NCBI RefSeq assembly: GCF_002208115.1
Contig: NZ_CP020946.1
Location: 3,224,001 to 3,288,000 of the forward strand
DNA: 64,000 bases
Source: Bdellovibrio bacteriovorus
Lineage (GTDB): Bacteria > Bdellovibrionota > Bdellovibrionia > Bdellovibrionales > Bdellovibrionaceae
Reading direction: 5' to 3'
The notes below the pieces were generated by a model that had not been told where the DNA came from, made no database searches, and saw only the letters and a list, made by a program, of their open reading frames with translations. Shown here piece after piece: positions 9,620-17,309 of the stretch. The first letter of the stretch is position 1; the number at the start of each line of letters is the position of its first letter. The position numbers were made by a program, and so were the translations under genes.

Positions 9620-9629
9620 ATAAGGGAAT

Positions 9630-9656
9630 TTATCGGTATTTCAGGGATTTAAGTTA
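9630..9656 (-). promoter_or_regulatory. Candidate sigma-28 (FliA) promoter of cheA
   Basis: On the minus strand, TAAC, 15 bases, then ACCGATAA. The -10 part matches the sigma-28 consensus GCCGATAA at 7 of 8 positions and TAAC matches TAAA at 3 of 4. The same ACCGATAA with equal spacing lies before csrA. The predicted start would be only about 4 bases before the cheA ATG. Confidence 0.5.
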
Positions 9657-9710
9657 GAACGGCAGGCAGTTTATTTAGGCCAGATTTGAATTACAAGTGC
9701 CACAAATAAG

Positions 9711-9734
9711 AAGAGCGACCTTACGGTCGCTCTT
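9711..9734 (-). terminator. Intrinsic terminator of the short transcript upstream of cheA
   Basis: Perfect stem AAGAGCGACC / GGTCGCTCTT with a 4-base loop. On the minus strand it is followed by a T-rich tail (CTTATTTGT). It ends the short transcription unit at 9864-9705 and separates it from the cheA promoter. Confidence 0.7.
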
Positions 9735-9759
9735 AGGTTTATGATTCTTTCGAACCCTC

Positions 9760-9799
9760 GGCGAAGGTCTAGGCGTCCTAAGAGGACGTCACCTCCGCC
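9760..9799 (-). ncRNA. Structured RNA segment of the short transcript upstream of cheA
   Basis: On the minus strand GGCGGAGGT (9799-9791) pairs with ACCTTCGCC (9768-9760) over 9 bases with one G-U. Inside it CGTCC / GGACG forms a second 5-base stem around the loop TCTTA, which holds the stop codon of the short reading frame 9778-9825. With the promoter-like TTGTGG-18-TAGTAT (9871-9900) and the terminator at 9711-9734 it makes a complete short transcription unit of about 160 bases. The rest of the 328-base gap between cheA and the di-haem gene holds no other gene that I can see. Confidence 0.5.
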
Positions 9800-9825
9800 T
9801 TGGTTATGTCTACGTTTTTAACCAT
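9778..9825 (-). CDS. Candidate 15-residue peptide with perfect Shine-Dalgarno
   Basis: ATG at 9825 reads 15 codons (MVKNVDITKAEVTSS) to TAG. The start is preceded 8 bases upstream by TAAGGAGGTGAT, a complete match to the 16S anti-Shine-Dalgarno, unusually strong compared with neighbouring genes. The last five codons run into the stable stem-loop. It could be a leader-type peptide, a very small protein or an RNA whose ribosome binding is the function. Confidence 0.4.
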   Translation of the reverse strand: MVKNVDITKAEVTSS

Positions 9826-9870
9826 AAGCATCACCTCCTTACCAGCCCCAATAGAAGCTTAGATATGATG

Positions 9871-9900
9871 ATACTATGTCTGAACTGTCTTTTGCCACAA
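9871..9900 (-). promoter_or_regulatory. Candidate sigma-70 promoter of the short transcript
   Basis: On the minus strand TTGTGG, 18 bases, TAGTAT. The predicted start near 9864 gives a 39-base leader before the 15-residue frame. Confidence 0.35.
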
Positions 9901-9947
9901 ATCTGTGGTCCAGTTTTCACCTGATCAGTTCATACCGAATCAAGTTA

Positions 9948-11456
9948 TTACAACGACTTGATGAACTGAATCAAAGCGGAACGATCCGCTTTGGGAAGTC
10001 GTGCGAATTTGTTTTTCGAGTACTCCGCTTCGCCCCCGTGCCACAAGATAGCCTCTTCCAAAGTGCGCGCACGACCGTCATGCAGGAAGCCCGCGCGAGG
10101 GTTGATGGTTTGAGTGTGCCCCATGCCCCACAAAGGACGAGTTTTCCATTCGCGGCCGTCAGCATCGAAATCCTGGCGACCGTCGGCCAGACCATCCCCC
10201 ATGTCATGTAAAAGCATGTCGGTGTATGGATAGATCTTCTGATTCGCGAACGCTTTGATCGGGTGATCTCCGGTTGTGAAGCTTGGCTGGTGACAGGTTG
10301 TGCAACTGACCTGATGGAAAATCCCCGCACCGCGGATCACTTCGGCTTCAGTCGCCCCACGACGAGCCGGGACTGCCAGGGTCTGAGAATAAAATACGAT
10401 GTCGTTGGCAACCTGATCCGTGGCTTCCAACCCGGCATGAGGTTCACGGCCCGTACGGTAAGCATCATACAACGGAGTTCCCGCGATGCTTTCATCCGGG
10501 AAGGCATAGTTCGTCACACCGATATCACCACGCAAAGCCCCCAAAGACTGGTGCAATACAGAGGGTGTGTTGTTCTTCAAGCCGAAACGACCCATGGAAA
10601 CCGGGTACGGATCACCCGCCATGCTTTTTTCGATATCAAACACCCAGTTGGCTTTTCCGGAAACACCTTCGGCAGACAAATCACGCTGGGCCAAAGCCAA
10701 AATGTCGGCTTCTTTGATCGCCTCAAGCAAACCCAAACCAATCATCGGCGTCCCGATACGTGCGCCCATGCGAACGTCTTTTTCATAAAGACGGCTTTTC
10801 ATTTCGCCAGTCACAGAATCAAAGTACTCATCATACGCGCCGGTGACTTTAAACACAGGCTTGCGAAGCTCCACCACATCCCCGTCAGGATAGGTGAACT
10901 GGGACTTTTCGTACTTCATCCAGACTTGCGCCTGACCTGTGCCCGGAAGATCCTCCCGAACCCCCAAAGAACCCAGGTGGAACAATTGATCCGAAAAACC
11001 CGGAACCGGCACCGGAGCGCCGAATTTATTTTCTTTTGTTTTTGGTTTCTTCACACCGTCTTCGATGCTGATACGCAGGAAGACCGCTTCATTCTGGCGC
11101 AAAGGCACCCATTCTTTATTGAAAGGAACCACCGGCAAAGCACCACGGCCATCTTTGGCGTGGCAGGCGTTACAACTGGTGTTGTTGTGGACCGGACCCA
11201 AACCGTATTCGAAACGGTTCGGATCATCAGAGAAATTTCTCTCAAAAAGAGCGTCGCCCGTCAGGTGACGAGCGATCTCTTCTTCAGACAAATTTGCAGC
11301 CGGGTTACGGAAGGCCCAGATGGACTGGCCTTTGAAAAACACTGTGGTCTCGCCACCGGATTTCTCCGCGTGAACATAGTCCATGTCAATTTGAGGAGCA
11401 GCAACCGCCGCCCCTGCCATGAAATTCAAAACAGTCAGTACAATCCAAGCCTTCAT
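9948..11456 (-). CDS. Di-haem c-type cytochrome oxidoreductase (DUF1111 / thiol oxidoreductase family)
   Basis: 502 residues with signal peptide (cleavage near AAVAA, residue 20). Two haem c sites: CNACH at 95-99 and CTTCH near 384-388. The length, the conserved PVVPFNKEWVPLR-type region and the C-terminal RPLWGMGHTQTINPRAGFLHDGRA match the di-haem oxidoreductase family often found next to imelysin-like proteins. It acts in the periplasm. It is the third gene of the porin-imelysin-cytochrome operon, 12 bases after imelysin, suggesting a joint role in metal (iron) acquisition or redox handling. Substrate unknown. Confidence 0.88.
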   Translation of the reverse strand: MKAWIVLTVLNFMAGAAVAAPQIDMDYVHAEKSGGETTVFFKGQSIWAFRNPAANLSEEEIARHLTGDALFERNFSDDPNRFEYGLGPVHNNTSCNACHAKDGRGALPVVPFNKEWVPLRQNEAVFLRISIEDGVKKPKTKENKFGAPVPVPGFSDQLFHLGSLGVREDLPGTGQAQVWMKYEKSQFTYPDGDVVELRKPVFKVTGAYDEYFDSVTGEMKSRLYEKDVRMGARIGTPMIGLGLLEAIKEADILALAQRDLSAEGVSGKANWVFDIEKSMAGDPYPVSMGRFGLKNNTPSVLHQSLGALRGDIGVTNYAFPDESIAGTPLYDAYRTGREPHAGLEATDQVANDIVFYSQTLAVPARRGATEAEVIRGAGIFHQVSCTTCHQPSFTTGDHPIKAFANQKIYPYTDMLLHDMGDGLADGRQDFDADGREWKTRPLWGMGHTQTINPRAGFLHDGRARTLEEAILWHGGEAEYSKNKFARLPKADRSALIQFIKSL

Positions 11457-11468
11457 ATTATTTCCCGA

Positions 11469-12554
11469 TTACATGTCCAGAGTCGGAAGAACTTCAGACT
11501 CTAGTGTTGCGTGAAGTGCATTCAGAGCATCAATCGCCGCTTGAGTGCGGGCACGGCCTTCTTTGGTGAAGATGGCCTGACCGAAGTCACCACCACCTGC
11601 TGGACGGATCGCTTCGATCAAAGCGATGCAGTTCAGGATGTCAGCTTCAACACGAGCCGCCAAAGACGCATCAACTTTTTCAACCAAAGCTTTTACGCCC
11701 GGACCCTTGTTGTTTTTGTAGTGGCCTGTGTAGATGCTGTAAACGGAACGGATGTTGTGCTGGAAGTCTTTCAAAGAGTTCCATGCAAATGGAGATTCCA
11801 CCAAAGCCATGTTCGCAGAACCGATATCCGCACCCATTGGGTCAGACATTTTACCGTTGGCAACTTCGTCAACGATACCCATCATGCCTTGAACGAATTC
11901 TTCCATGACGGCTCTTTCAGAAGAGTAGAATTCATTGTTCAAGCCCGGAGTGCTGATCACTTTTACGTAACCTGGAGCCGCTGGGTTTTCCGGGTCATAG
12001 TTTGTCGTCCAAGCGTGCGCCAGTTCCGCAGCGTGCTCTGCCAATAGCTGTGCACTTGCCTTCAAGTACTCAAGTTGTTTTGCTGTCAAAGACGCTGCTG
12101 GTTTTGTGTTGGATACTTTGCCGTCACCGAACAACAGATATTCCAAAGTGTGGAAGCCCTGAAGGTTGGTCCCCAGTGCACGAACCAGATCCACCGTGAT
12201 CTTGCGGTTGGAGGACATAACAGAATCCAGATCCAGTTTGTTCAAAGGCCAAGTGTCTAACAAGGGGTCAATACCCAAAGAATCCACCGGACCGAACAGG
12301 AAGGATTCAGAGCTTTCCCAAGGGATACGGGCTGCGCGCCAAGCGGCTTGAGCTTTATCCAGGTTTTCCTGATTGGTGTTAGCTGCCAAAGCGTCAACCG
12401 CTGCAGACAATTCCGCAGTTTTTGTCGCCAGGTCGTTATAAGTCGCAAGAATCACATTGTAAGAAACGTGATTGATAATTTCTTTGTTCGTTGCAGCCTG
12501 AGCCGTCGCACCCGCGAAGGCTACTGCTGCCAACATCATTTTAAGAGCTTTCAT
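11469..12554 (-). CDS. Imelysin-like (peptidase M75 family) periplasmic protein
   Basis: 361 residues with a signal peptide (cleavage after AFAGATAQA). The imelysin signature GFHTLEYLLFG is present near residue 135 and the protein is nearly all helical, as in IrpA/EfeO-like periplasmic proteins linked to iron uptake. It sits between the porin and the di-haem cytochrome genes (gaps of 33 and 12 bases), the typical arrangement of iron-regulated imelysin operons. Protease activity is not implied; the family members of this type are regarded as metal-binding proteins. Confidence 0.88.
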   Translation of the reverse strand: MKALKMMLAAVAFAGATAQAATNKEIINHVSYNVILATYNDLATKTAELSAAVDALAANTNQENLDKAQAAWRAARIPWESSESFLFGPVDSLGIDPLLDTWPLNKLDLDSVMSSNRKITVDLVRALGTNLQGFHTLEYLLFGDGKVSNTKPAASLTAKQLEYLKASAQLLAEHAAELAHAWTTNYDPENPAAPGYVKVISTPGLNNEFYSSERAVMEEFVQGMMGIVDEVANGKMSDPMGADIGSANMALVESPFAWNSLKDFQHNIRSVYSIYTGHYKNNKGPGVKALVEKVDASLAARVEADILNCIALIEAIRPAGGGDFGQAIFTKEGRARTQAAIDALNALHATLESEVLPTLDM

Positions 12555-12587
12555 TTTAAGTCTCCTTGGTTGTTAATAAAAAACAAA

Positions 12588-13937
12588 TTACTTTTCAAAA
12601 GCGGACAGATCGAAACCGAAGGCCACGTTGGCCTGATAGGTTTCAGGCAAGCCTTCCAGTTCGGTTTTGTCACGAGCGTACTGCACCTTCATGAAGGCTG
12701 CCGTATCCCACATCCACATGAAACCCCCGGAACGGCGGCTGACATCGTAGCGTGGATTTTTAACGATACTTCCCTGAACATCAGCAAAGGTGTTCACGTG
12801 TTCCGCTTTCAGGAAGAACACCAAGCCCGGTGTTTCCCAGTCATAGGAAAGCTGGACTGATTCCAAGCGGGCTTTGTGGCCCAATGGCGCAAACGCCTTT
12901 GGTTTTGCCAGGCCACCCAAAGTGGCATTGGCTGCGGAAACTTTGTCCGAATTTTCCAGTGAACCTTCGATGTACTCGGCCGCGATACCGAGGCCTTTCC
13001 ATTTGTAGTTACCCATCAGCGTAGTGATGCGAACTTCCGCCGGAACTTTCAGTTTGTCGACTTTATAGCGGTTGTCAGTGGTGTCACCCGCGTACTGGGC
13101 AAAGGCGATCCCGGTGCCCTTGGAGATATTGCCCCACTCCAGACTGAACACTGTCGCCAGATTGTCGGCGTTCATACTTTCAAAGTGACGTTGATAACCG
13201 CCACCCACCCAGGAATAAGTACGGAAGAATTCAGAATTCAGGCCGTTCACCAAAGCGGCGCGCGCTGTGAAGCCGTATTTGATTTTTTGCTCAAGCCCCA
13301 CACCGGTTTCAGTCCAGCCCAGTGGCAGCATCCGACCTTCCAGATCGGACGCGAGGATGGTCGGATATTTGTGTGGCTTGGTCAGAACCGAACCCAAAGA
13401 AATGAACAACGGGAATTTACCGATGCGAACAGCCGTCTCGGTCTTTTTGAAATCCTTTTTATAGTAGATTTCATGAAGAACGACTTCACCGCCCTTTTCG
13501 ATTTCCTGTTCGAATTCGCCGAACTCTTCGAATGGATCGAATTCGATGGTGGTACCGACGCCGCCGTGTTCGATTTCAACTTCGAACTCGATTTTGGAGC
13601 TGTCAGTCAGTTTGTACTCACCTTCGAATGCGAACTCTGCCAGATCCATGGAACGACGAACGATCGGCTCAAGGTTCTGAACAGTTTTAAACGTTTCACC
13701 CTGAGCGAAAGAGATATAGCCGTAAGAAGTGAATTCAAATTGCGGGTACTCTTTTTTGACTTCGGTGACAGTCGCCACTTGAGTCAATACCGGCGCTTCT
13801 TCCGCCTGAGTTTCAATCTTTGGCGTGCTTTCAGTGGTCGACGTGCTTTGAATCACCGTCGTCGTTGTGGTCGTGGTTTTCTCCTGCGCCTGGGCAGCAG
13901 AAGACATGGCAAAAATAAGTGCAAGGGCCCATTTCAT
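12588..13937 (-). CDS. Outer-membrane porin-like beta-barrel protein
   Basis: 449 residues: signal peptide (ALIFAMSSAAQAQ), a Thr/Ser-rich linker (about 20-60), then alternating amphipathic beta strands ending in VAFGFDLSAFEK. The overall plan resembles phosphate-selective-porin or outer-membrane-channel families; residue-level assignment is uncertain. The linker EKTTTTTTTVIQSTSTTEST is a low-complexity Thr run. It is the first gene of the operon, so it probably lets the substrate of the downstream imelysin and cytochrome pair cross the outer membrane. Confidence 0.72.
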   Translation of the reverse strand: MKWALALIFAMSSAAQAQEKTTTTTTTVIQSTSTTESTPKIETQAEEAPVLTQVATVTEVKKEYPQFEFTSYGYISFAQGETFKTVQNLEPIVRRSMDLAEFAFEGEYKLTDSSKIEFEVEIEHGGVGTTIEFDPFEEFGEFEQEIEKGGEVVLHEIYYKKDFKKTETAVRIGKFPLFISLGSVLTKPHKYPTILASDLEGRMLPLGWTETGVGLEQKIKYGFTARAALVNGLNSEFFRTYSWVGGGYQRHFESMNADNLATVFSLEWGNISKGTGIAFAQYAGDTTDNRYKVDKLKVPAEVRITTLMGNYKWKGLGIAAEYIEGSLENSDKVSAANATLGGLAKPKAFAPLGHKARLESVQLSYDWETPGLVFFLKAEHVNTFADVQGSIVKNPRYDVSRRSGGFMWMWDTAAFMKVQYARDKTELEGLPETYQANVAFGFDLSAFEK

Positions 13938-14008
13938 TTATCAAGATCTCCAGTGAGGCCCGGTTGTAGGCCCGCCCCCGGAAACTGTAAAGACCCCGCA
14001 TCTATTTA

Positions 14009-14056
14009 GAGATAAGTGAGAAGGCCCTGAATGCCAACTGAAAACTTATTGATAAG
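14009..14056 (-). promoter_or_regulatory. Candidate promoter and operator of the porin-imelysin operon
   Basis: On the minus strand TTGGCA (14037-14032), 17 bases, TATCTC (14014-14009). Immediately upstream, 14045-14056 is the inverted repeat CTTAT-TG-ATAAG, a possible binding site for a metal-responsive repressor; it does not match a full Fur box. Confidence 0.35.
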
Positions 14057-14098
14057 GCCCACCCTAGATGGCGGAAACTCCTGTATAATTTGAAAATT

Positions 14099-15124
14099 CT
14101 ACTGGCGCAATGAGGCCATATACTCCGCCACAGAACACGCGCGCAAAGCCCCCAAACCCTGCCCTGACCACAGTGATTGAAATTCGGTACGTCCACTTTC
14201 CTGTGCTTTCTTTCGTAAGGGCGTGGTCAGCCAGTGCTGAATTGGATAATCCGGAGTATCGGCTTCGTGGATTTTCATTTCACGGGAAAACCGATTGCTC
14301 AATCCTCGGGCCCAGCGACCACTGAAGACTTTGATCAGCTCCGTGTCTTCGGGCTTTCCTTTGAGCAAAAGATCCCGGTATTCCCGGGAAGCTCCGCTTT
14401 CATCACAGACCAGGAAAGCCGTGCCGATTTGTACGGCGCCGGCACCGGCAGAAAGCATCGTATGCATGTCAGCTTTATTCACAATTCCACCAGCGGCAAT
14501 CACCGGAATCTGCAACTGCGAGACAGAGTCCTGCACCAGTTTATGCGCTGGCAACAAAGGAAACTTGCCATCCAGGAAAGAACCGCGATGTCCGCCGGCC
14601 TCTAGCCCTTGGGCAACCACCGCATCACAGCCCTGAGCTTGCAAATACAGAGCCTCTTCCACACTTGTGGCCGTGCCCATGATAAATACGTTTTGAGATT
14701 TCAGTGCCGCCATCTCGGACGGCTTCAGGCACCCGAAAGTAAAACTGAAAGCAGGGACTTTTTCTTCCAGCACAACGGCAAATTGCTTTTGAAAAAGACC
14801 GGGATCATAGGAAAGCTCCGGCACAGAATCCATTCCCACTTCACGATAGAATGGCAGCAGAAGCTTCTTCATTCTTTCCACCTGCAGGAGATCCACTGCC
14901 GGGGACGTGGGGATGAACAGATTCACGGCAAAGGGTTTTGCCGTCAGAGCTTTTACTTTCTGAATAAGCAAACGCAAAGATTCCGGCGACATGTAACCGG
15001 CCCCGATCGAACCCAGCCCCCCGCTGTTGCTGACGGCAGAAACCAGCTCGGCCGTCGTATATCCTCCCGCCATCGGGCCTTGGATTACAGGGATATCTGT
15101 CAGCTTCCAGCGGGTTTCAGACAT
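14099..15124 (-). CDS. Nitronate monooxygenase / FabK-like flavoprotein
   Basis: 341 residues, a TIM-barrel FMN enzyme. Seen motifs are the N-terminal IPVIQGPMAGGYTTAELVSAVSNSGGLGSIGAGYM, AQGLEAGGHRG, and the phosphate-binding IPVIAAGGIVNKADMHTMLSAGAGAVQIGTAF. The family oxidises alkyl nitronates or, in FabK, reduces enoyl-ACP; the two cannot be told apart here. It is the last gene of the HIT-ppa-DUF1653 operon with an 11-base gap. Confidence 0.88.
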   Translation of the reverse strand: MSETRWKLTDIPVIQGPMAGGYTTAELVSAVSNSGGLGSIGAGYMSPESLRLLIQKVKALTAKPFAVNLFIPTSPAVDLLQVERMKKLLLPFYREVGMDSVPELSYDPGLFQKQFAVVLEEKVPAFSFTFGCLKPSEMAALKSQNVFIMGTATSVEEALYLQAQGCDAVVAQGLEAGGHRGSFLDGKFPLLPAHKLVQDSVSQLQIPVIAAGGIVNKADMHTMLSAGAGAVQIGTAFLVCDESGASREYRDLLLKGKPEDTELIKVFSGRWARGLSNRFSREMKIHEADTPDYPIQHWLTTPLRKKAQESGRTEFQSLWSGQGLGALRACSVAEYMASLRQ

Positions 15125-15135
15125 GGTAAACCTCG

Positions 15136-15375
15136 TTACTTGAACAGGAATTTGAAGCGCGGCACTTTCTGTCCGTCGACTTCGACGATTTCATTCCACA
15201 TCGGAAGGGGCCGGCACCACAGACGCCCCACCGAGTTGTTGTACAAAGATTCATAGAACACCATTTCATCCAGACTCTCGCTGTGGCGGCCAACACCGAT
15301 CACACGGTACTGCTTTCCGGAATAATGCTGGTAGATGCCACCAGCGACGATGTCGTGGGTGGTTTCTTTAATCAT
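15136..15375 (-). CDS. DUF1653 family protein
   Basis: 79 residues. Matches the short DUF1653 family: [22 protein letters not shown] followed by a YESLYNN segment and a C-terminal strand (PMWNEIV... PRFKFLFK). The family is a small beta-barrel of unknown function. It overlaps the end of the pyrophosphatase gene by 8 bases, so the two are translated together. Confidence 0.82.
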   Translation of the reverse strand: MIKETTHDIVAGGIYQHYSGKQYRVIGVGRHSESLDEMVFYESLYNNSVGRLWCRPLPMWNEIVEVDGQKVPRFKFLFK

Positions 15376-15928
15376 GGGATCTTTCCGACTGTTTCAACAG
15401 ATGGGTGCGCTCTTGTTTGTACAGATCGAAAGCCTCTTTGATGATCTTCAGGGTTTCCGGCAAATCGTGGAAGCCTTCAACTTCAACCTTTTTATTTTCA
15501 AGGCCCTTATAGATTTCAAAGAAGTTGCGGATTTCCTTCAACTGGTGCGGTGCCAGATCCTTGATCGAATGGATGTGGGCCATCTCGGGATCATCTTCAT
15601 GAACCGCGATGACCTTGTCGTCCATCTCGCCCTGATCCAGCATACGCATGCAACCCACCGGGCGGGCGCGCATGATACTGAGTGGATACACCTGCGCCTG
15701 CCCCAACACCAGAATGTCCAGCGGGTCATGGTCGCCACAATAGGTGCGCGGAATAAATCCATAGTTGGCAGGATAGTGAACCGAGCTGTAAAGCACACGA
15801 TCCACTTTCAAAAGACCTGAAACCTTGTCCAGCTCAAACTTGGTTTTGGATCCCGCGGGAATTTCAATCAACGCGGTCACCACTTCCGGAGCTTTTTCTC
15901 CGGGACTCAAATCATGCCAGGGATTCAT
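15368..15928 (-). CDS. ppa: Inorganic pyrophosphatase (type I)
   Basis: 186 residues. Hydrolyses pyrophosphate to phosphate and drives biosynthesis forward. Family motifs: [45 protein letters not shown] (metal-binding Asp cluster), and the [12 protein letters not shown] metal-binding segment. All catalytic acidic residues are present. It lies 14 bases after the HIT gene. Confidence 0.95.
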   Translation of the reverse strand: MNPWHDLSPGEKAPEVVTALIEIPAGSKTKFELDKVSGLLKVDRVLYSSVHYPANYGFIPRTYCGDHDPLDILVLGQAQVYPLSIMRARPVGCMRMLDQGEMDDKVIAVHEDDPEMAHIHSIKDLAPHQLKEIRNFFEIYKGLENKKVEVEGFHDLPETLKIIKEAFDLYKQERTHLLKQSERSHD

Positions 15929-15942
15929 AGGGCCTCCGTTTT

Positions 15943-16344
15943 TTATTTCATCGCTTCCAGGTGTTTGATGATTTCAGACTGGATCTGTTTCATCTCAGCG
16001 TCGGAACGGCGCTGAGCGCGTTTGAAATCCAGATCCGGAATAGACCATGCCGGGATCAGATGCAGGTGATAGTGCGGAACTTCAAATCCCGCCACGATTT
16101 GTCCCACACGCGGAGAACCCGAGGCCTTCAAAATGGCTTTCCCGATTTTCTGGGATACTTTGTGAAGATGAGCGTAGGTTTCTGGCGGCACCTCTGTCCA
16201 ATGATTGATTTCTTCTTTGCTGATCACCAGGGTGTGTCCCAAATTGACTTGATCCAGCGCCAGGAAAGACAGGATGCTTTCATCCTCATAGATTTTGTAA
16301 CAGGGAAATTCGCCGTTGATAATTTTGGTGAAAACTGAAGCCAT
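15943..16344 (-). CDS. HIT-family nucleotide hydrolase
   Basis: 133 residues. The histidine triad HYHLH (in [12 protein letters not shown]) follows the GQIVAGFEV strand; the fold starts [32 protein letters not shown] proteins hydrolyse nucleotide-phosphate bonds or remove AMP from proteins. It is the first gene of the HIT-ppa-DUF1653-NMO operon. Confidence 0.92.
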   Translation of the reverse strand: MASVFTKIINGEFPCYKIYEDESILSFLALDQVNLGHTLVISKEEINHWTEVPPETYAHLHKVSQKIGKAILKASGSPRVGQIVAGFEVPHYHLHLIPAWSIPDLDFKRAQRRSDAEMKQIQSEIIKHLEAMK

Positions 16345-16458
16345 GAGGTCTCCTTACATTTGCTGAAAAACTCTGGAAAATCATGCCCGATCCCAAAGGC
16401 TTTGACCAGCTTCAACACCCCGGGTCCCCGTTTCAAACCGGGACATTGGGCCAGCTTC

Positions 16459-16480
16459 CACAATTGCTCAATACTCCCCG
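16459..16480 (+). promoter_or_regulatory. Upstream motif shared with gene 17310
   Basis: CACAATTGCTCAATACTCCCCG lies 52 bases before the ATG of the response regulator; almost the same string occurs at 17257-17279 before the neighbouring gene. See the finding on this motif pair. Confidence 0.4.
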
Positions 16481-16532
16481 GCAAGAATAAGACCTGAGAC
16501 AACCCCGTAGCCTATGGTAGGCTGGAGAGTAT

Positions 16533-17207
16533 ATGAGCACTATTTTTCTGCTTGAAGATGACCCAGTAATTGGCAAAGCCGTTCAACTGCAGTTGGAACT
16601 TGAAAACTATAAAGTCGAATGGGTGCAAACACTTGCTGATGCCAAACGCCAAAGCGCGGACTGCAAAGCCGATTTGTATCTGCTGGATATCAACCTTCCT
16701 GACGGCAGCGGGATGGAGTTCTGCAACTGGCTGCGTGCCCAAGACCAGAAAAATCCAGTGATCTTCCTGACCGCCCGCACTGATGAAGAAAGTGTTGTGC
16801 AGGGCTTTGACCAGGGTGCCAATGATTATGTTCGCAAGCCTTTCAGTCAGCGCGAGCTGATAGCCCGCATCCGCAACCAGCTCGCGGACAACAAAGCCAC
16901 TTTGGATCTGGTTCGTTTTGCTGGCCTCACCCTGATCAAAAATCAGCAGGTGCTAAAAAACGGTGACGCTCTGATCAATCTGAATCGCCGTGAATTTGAA
17001 ATTCTGACGACATTCTTTGAACATCCGGAAACCATCGTGACGCGCGAACAATTGATTGAACGCCTGGCTTCAGGAGAAGAAATTTATGATCGTACCGTGG
17101 ACTCCCACATCAGTCACATTCGCTCCAAACTGACAAAAAACGGCGTCACCATGGTGAAGATCAATTCCGTTTACGGTCAGGGCTACCGCCTGGAAAAAGC
17201 CGTTTAA
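16533..17207 (+). CDS. OmpR/PhoB-type response regulator
   Basis: 224 residues. Receiver domain (1-115): acidic pocket LLEDDP, phospho-acceptor in LYLLDINLPDGSG (Asp 51) and Lys in YVRKPFSQRE. The C-terminal winged helix (about 130-222) includes NRREFEILTTFFEHP, and ends in SHISHIRSKLTKN, VYGQGYRL. No kinase gene is adjacent. A small stem (AGCCTA tgg TAGGCT, 16509-16523) sits just before the Shine-Dalgarno GGAG. It probably regulates the neighbouring Met/Gly-rich gene, which shares a motif with it upstream. Confidence 0.93.
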   Translation: MSTIFLLEDDPVIGKAVQLQLELENYKVEWVQTLADAKRQSADCKADLYLLDINLPDGSGMEFCNWLRAQDQKNPVIFLTARTDEESVVQGFDQGANDYVRKPFSQRELIARIRNQLADNKATLDLVRFAGLTLIKNQQVLKNGDALINLNRREFEILTTFFEHPETIVTREQLIERLASGEEIYDRTVDSHISHIRSKLTKNGVTMVKINSVYGQGYRLEKAV

Positions 17208-17256
17208 TCCCACGCCCCTCCACAGGATCTCACTTTAAACCGTGAGGTCCTAACTC

Positions 17257-17279
17257 CACAATCGCTCAATACTTGCCCG
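17257..17279 (+). promoter_or_regulatory. Upstream motif shared with gene 16533
   Basis: CACAATCGCTCAATACTTGCC followed by CG, ending 30 bases before the start of the Met/Gly-rich protein gene; a near-copy of 16459-16480. Confidence 0.4.
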
Positions 17280-17309
17280 CTATCCTGAATGTGTAAATAA
17301 GGCGGGACC

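Noticed and set aside
9876-10211. A 111-residue frame on the plus strand over the 3' end of the di-haem cytochrome gene
   Set aside because: It is antisense to a gene with clear motifs, and has no family match; a shadow frame.
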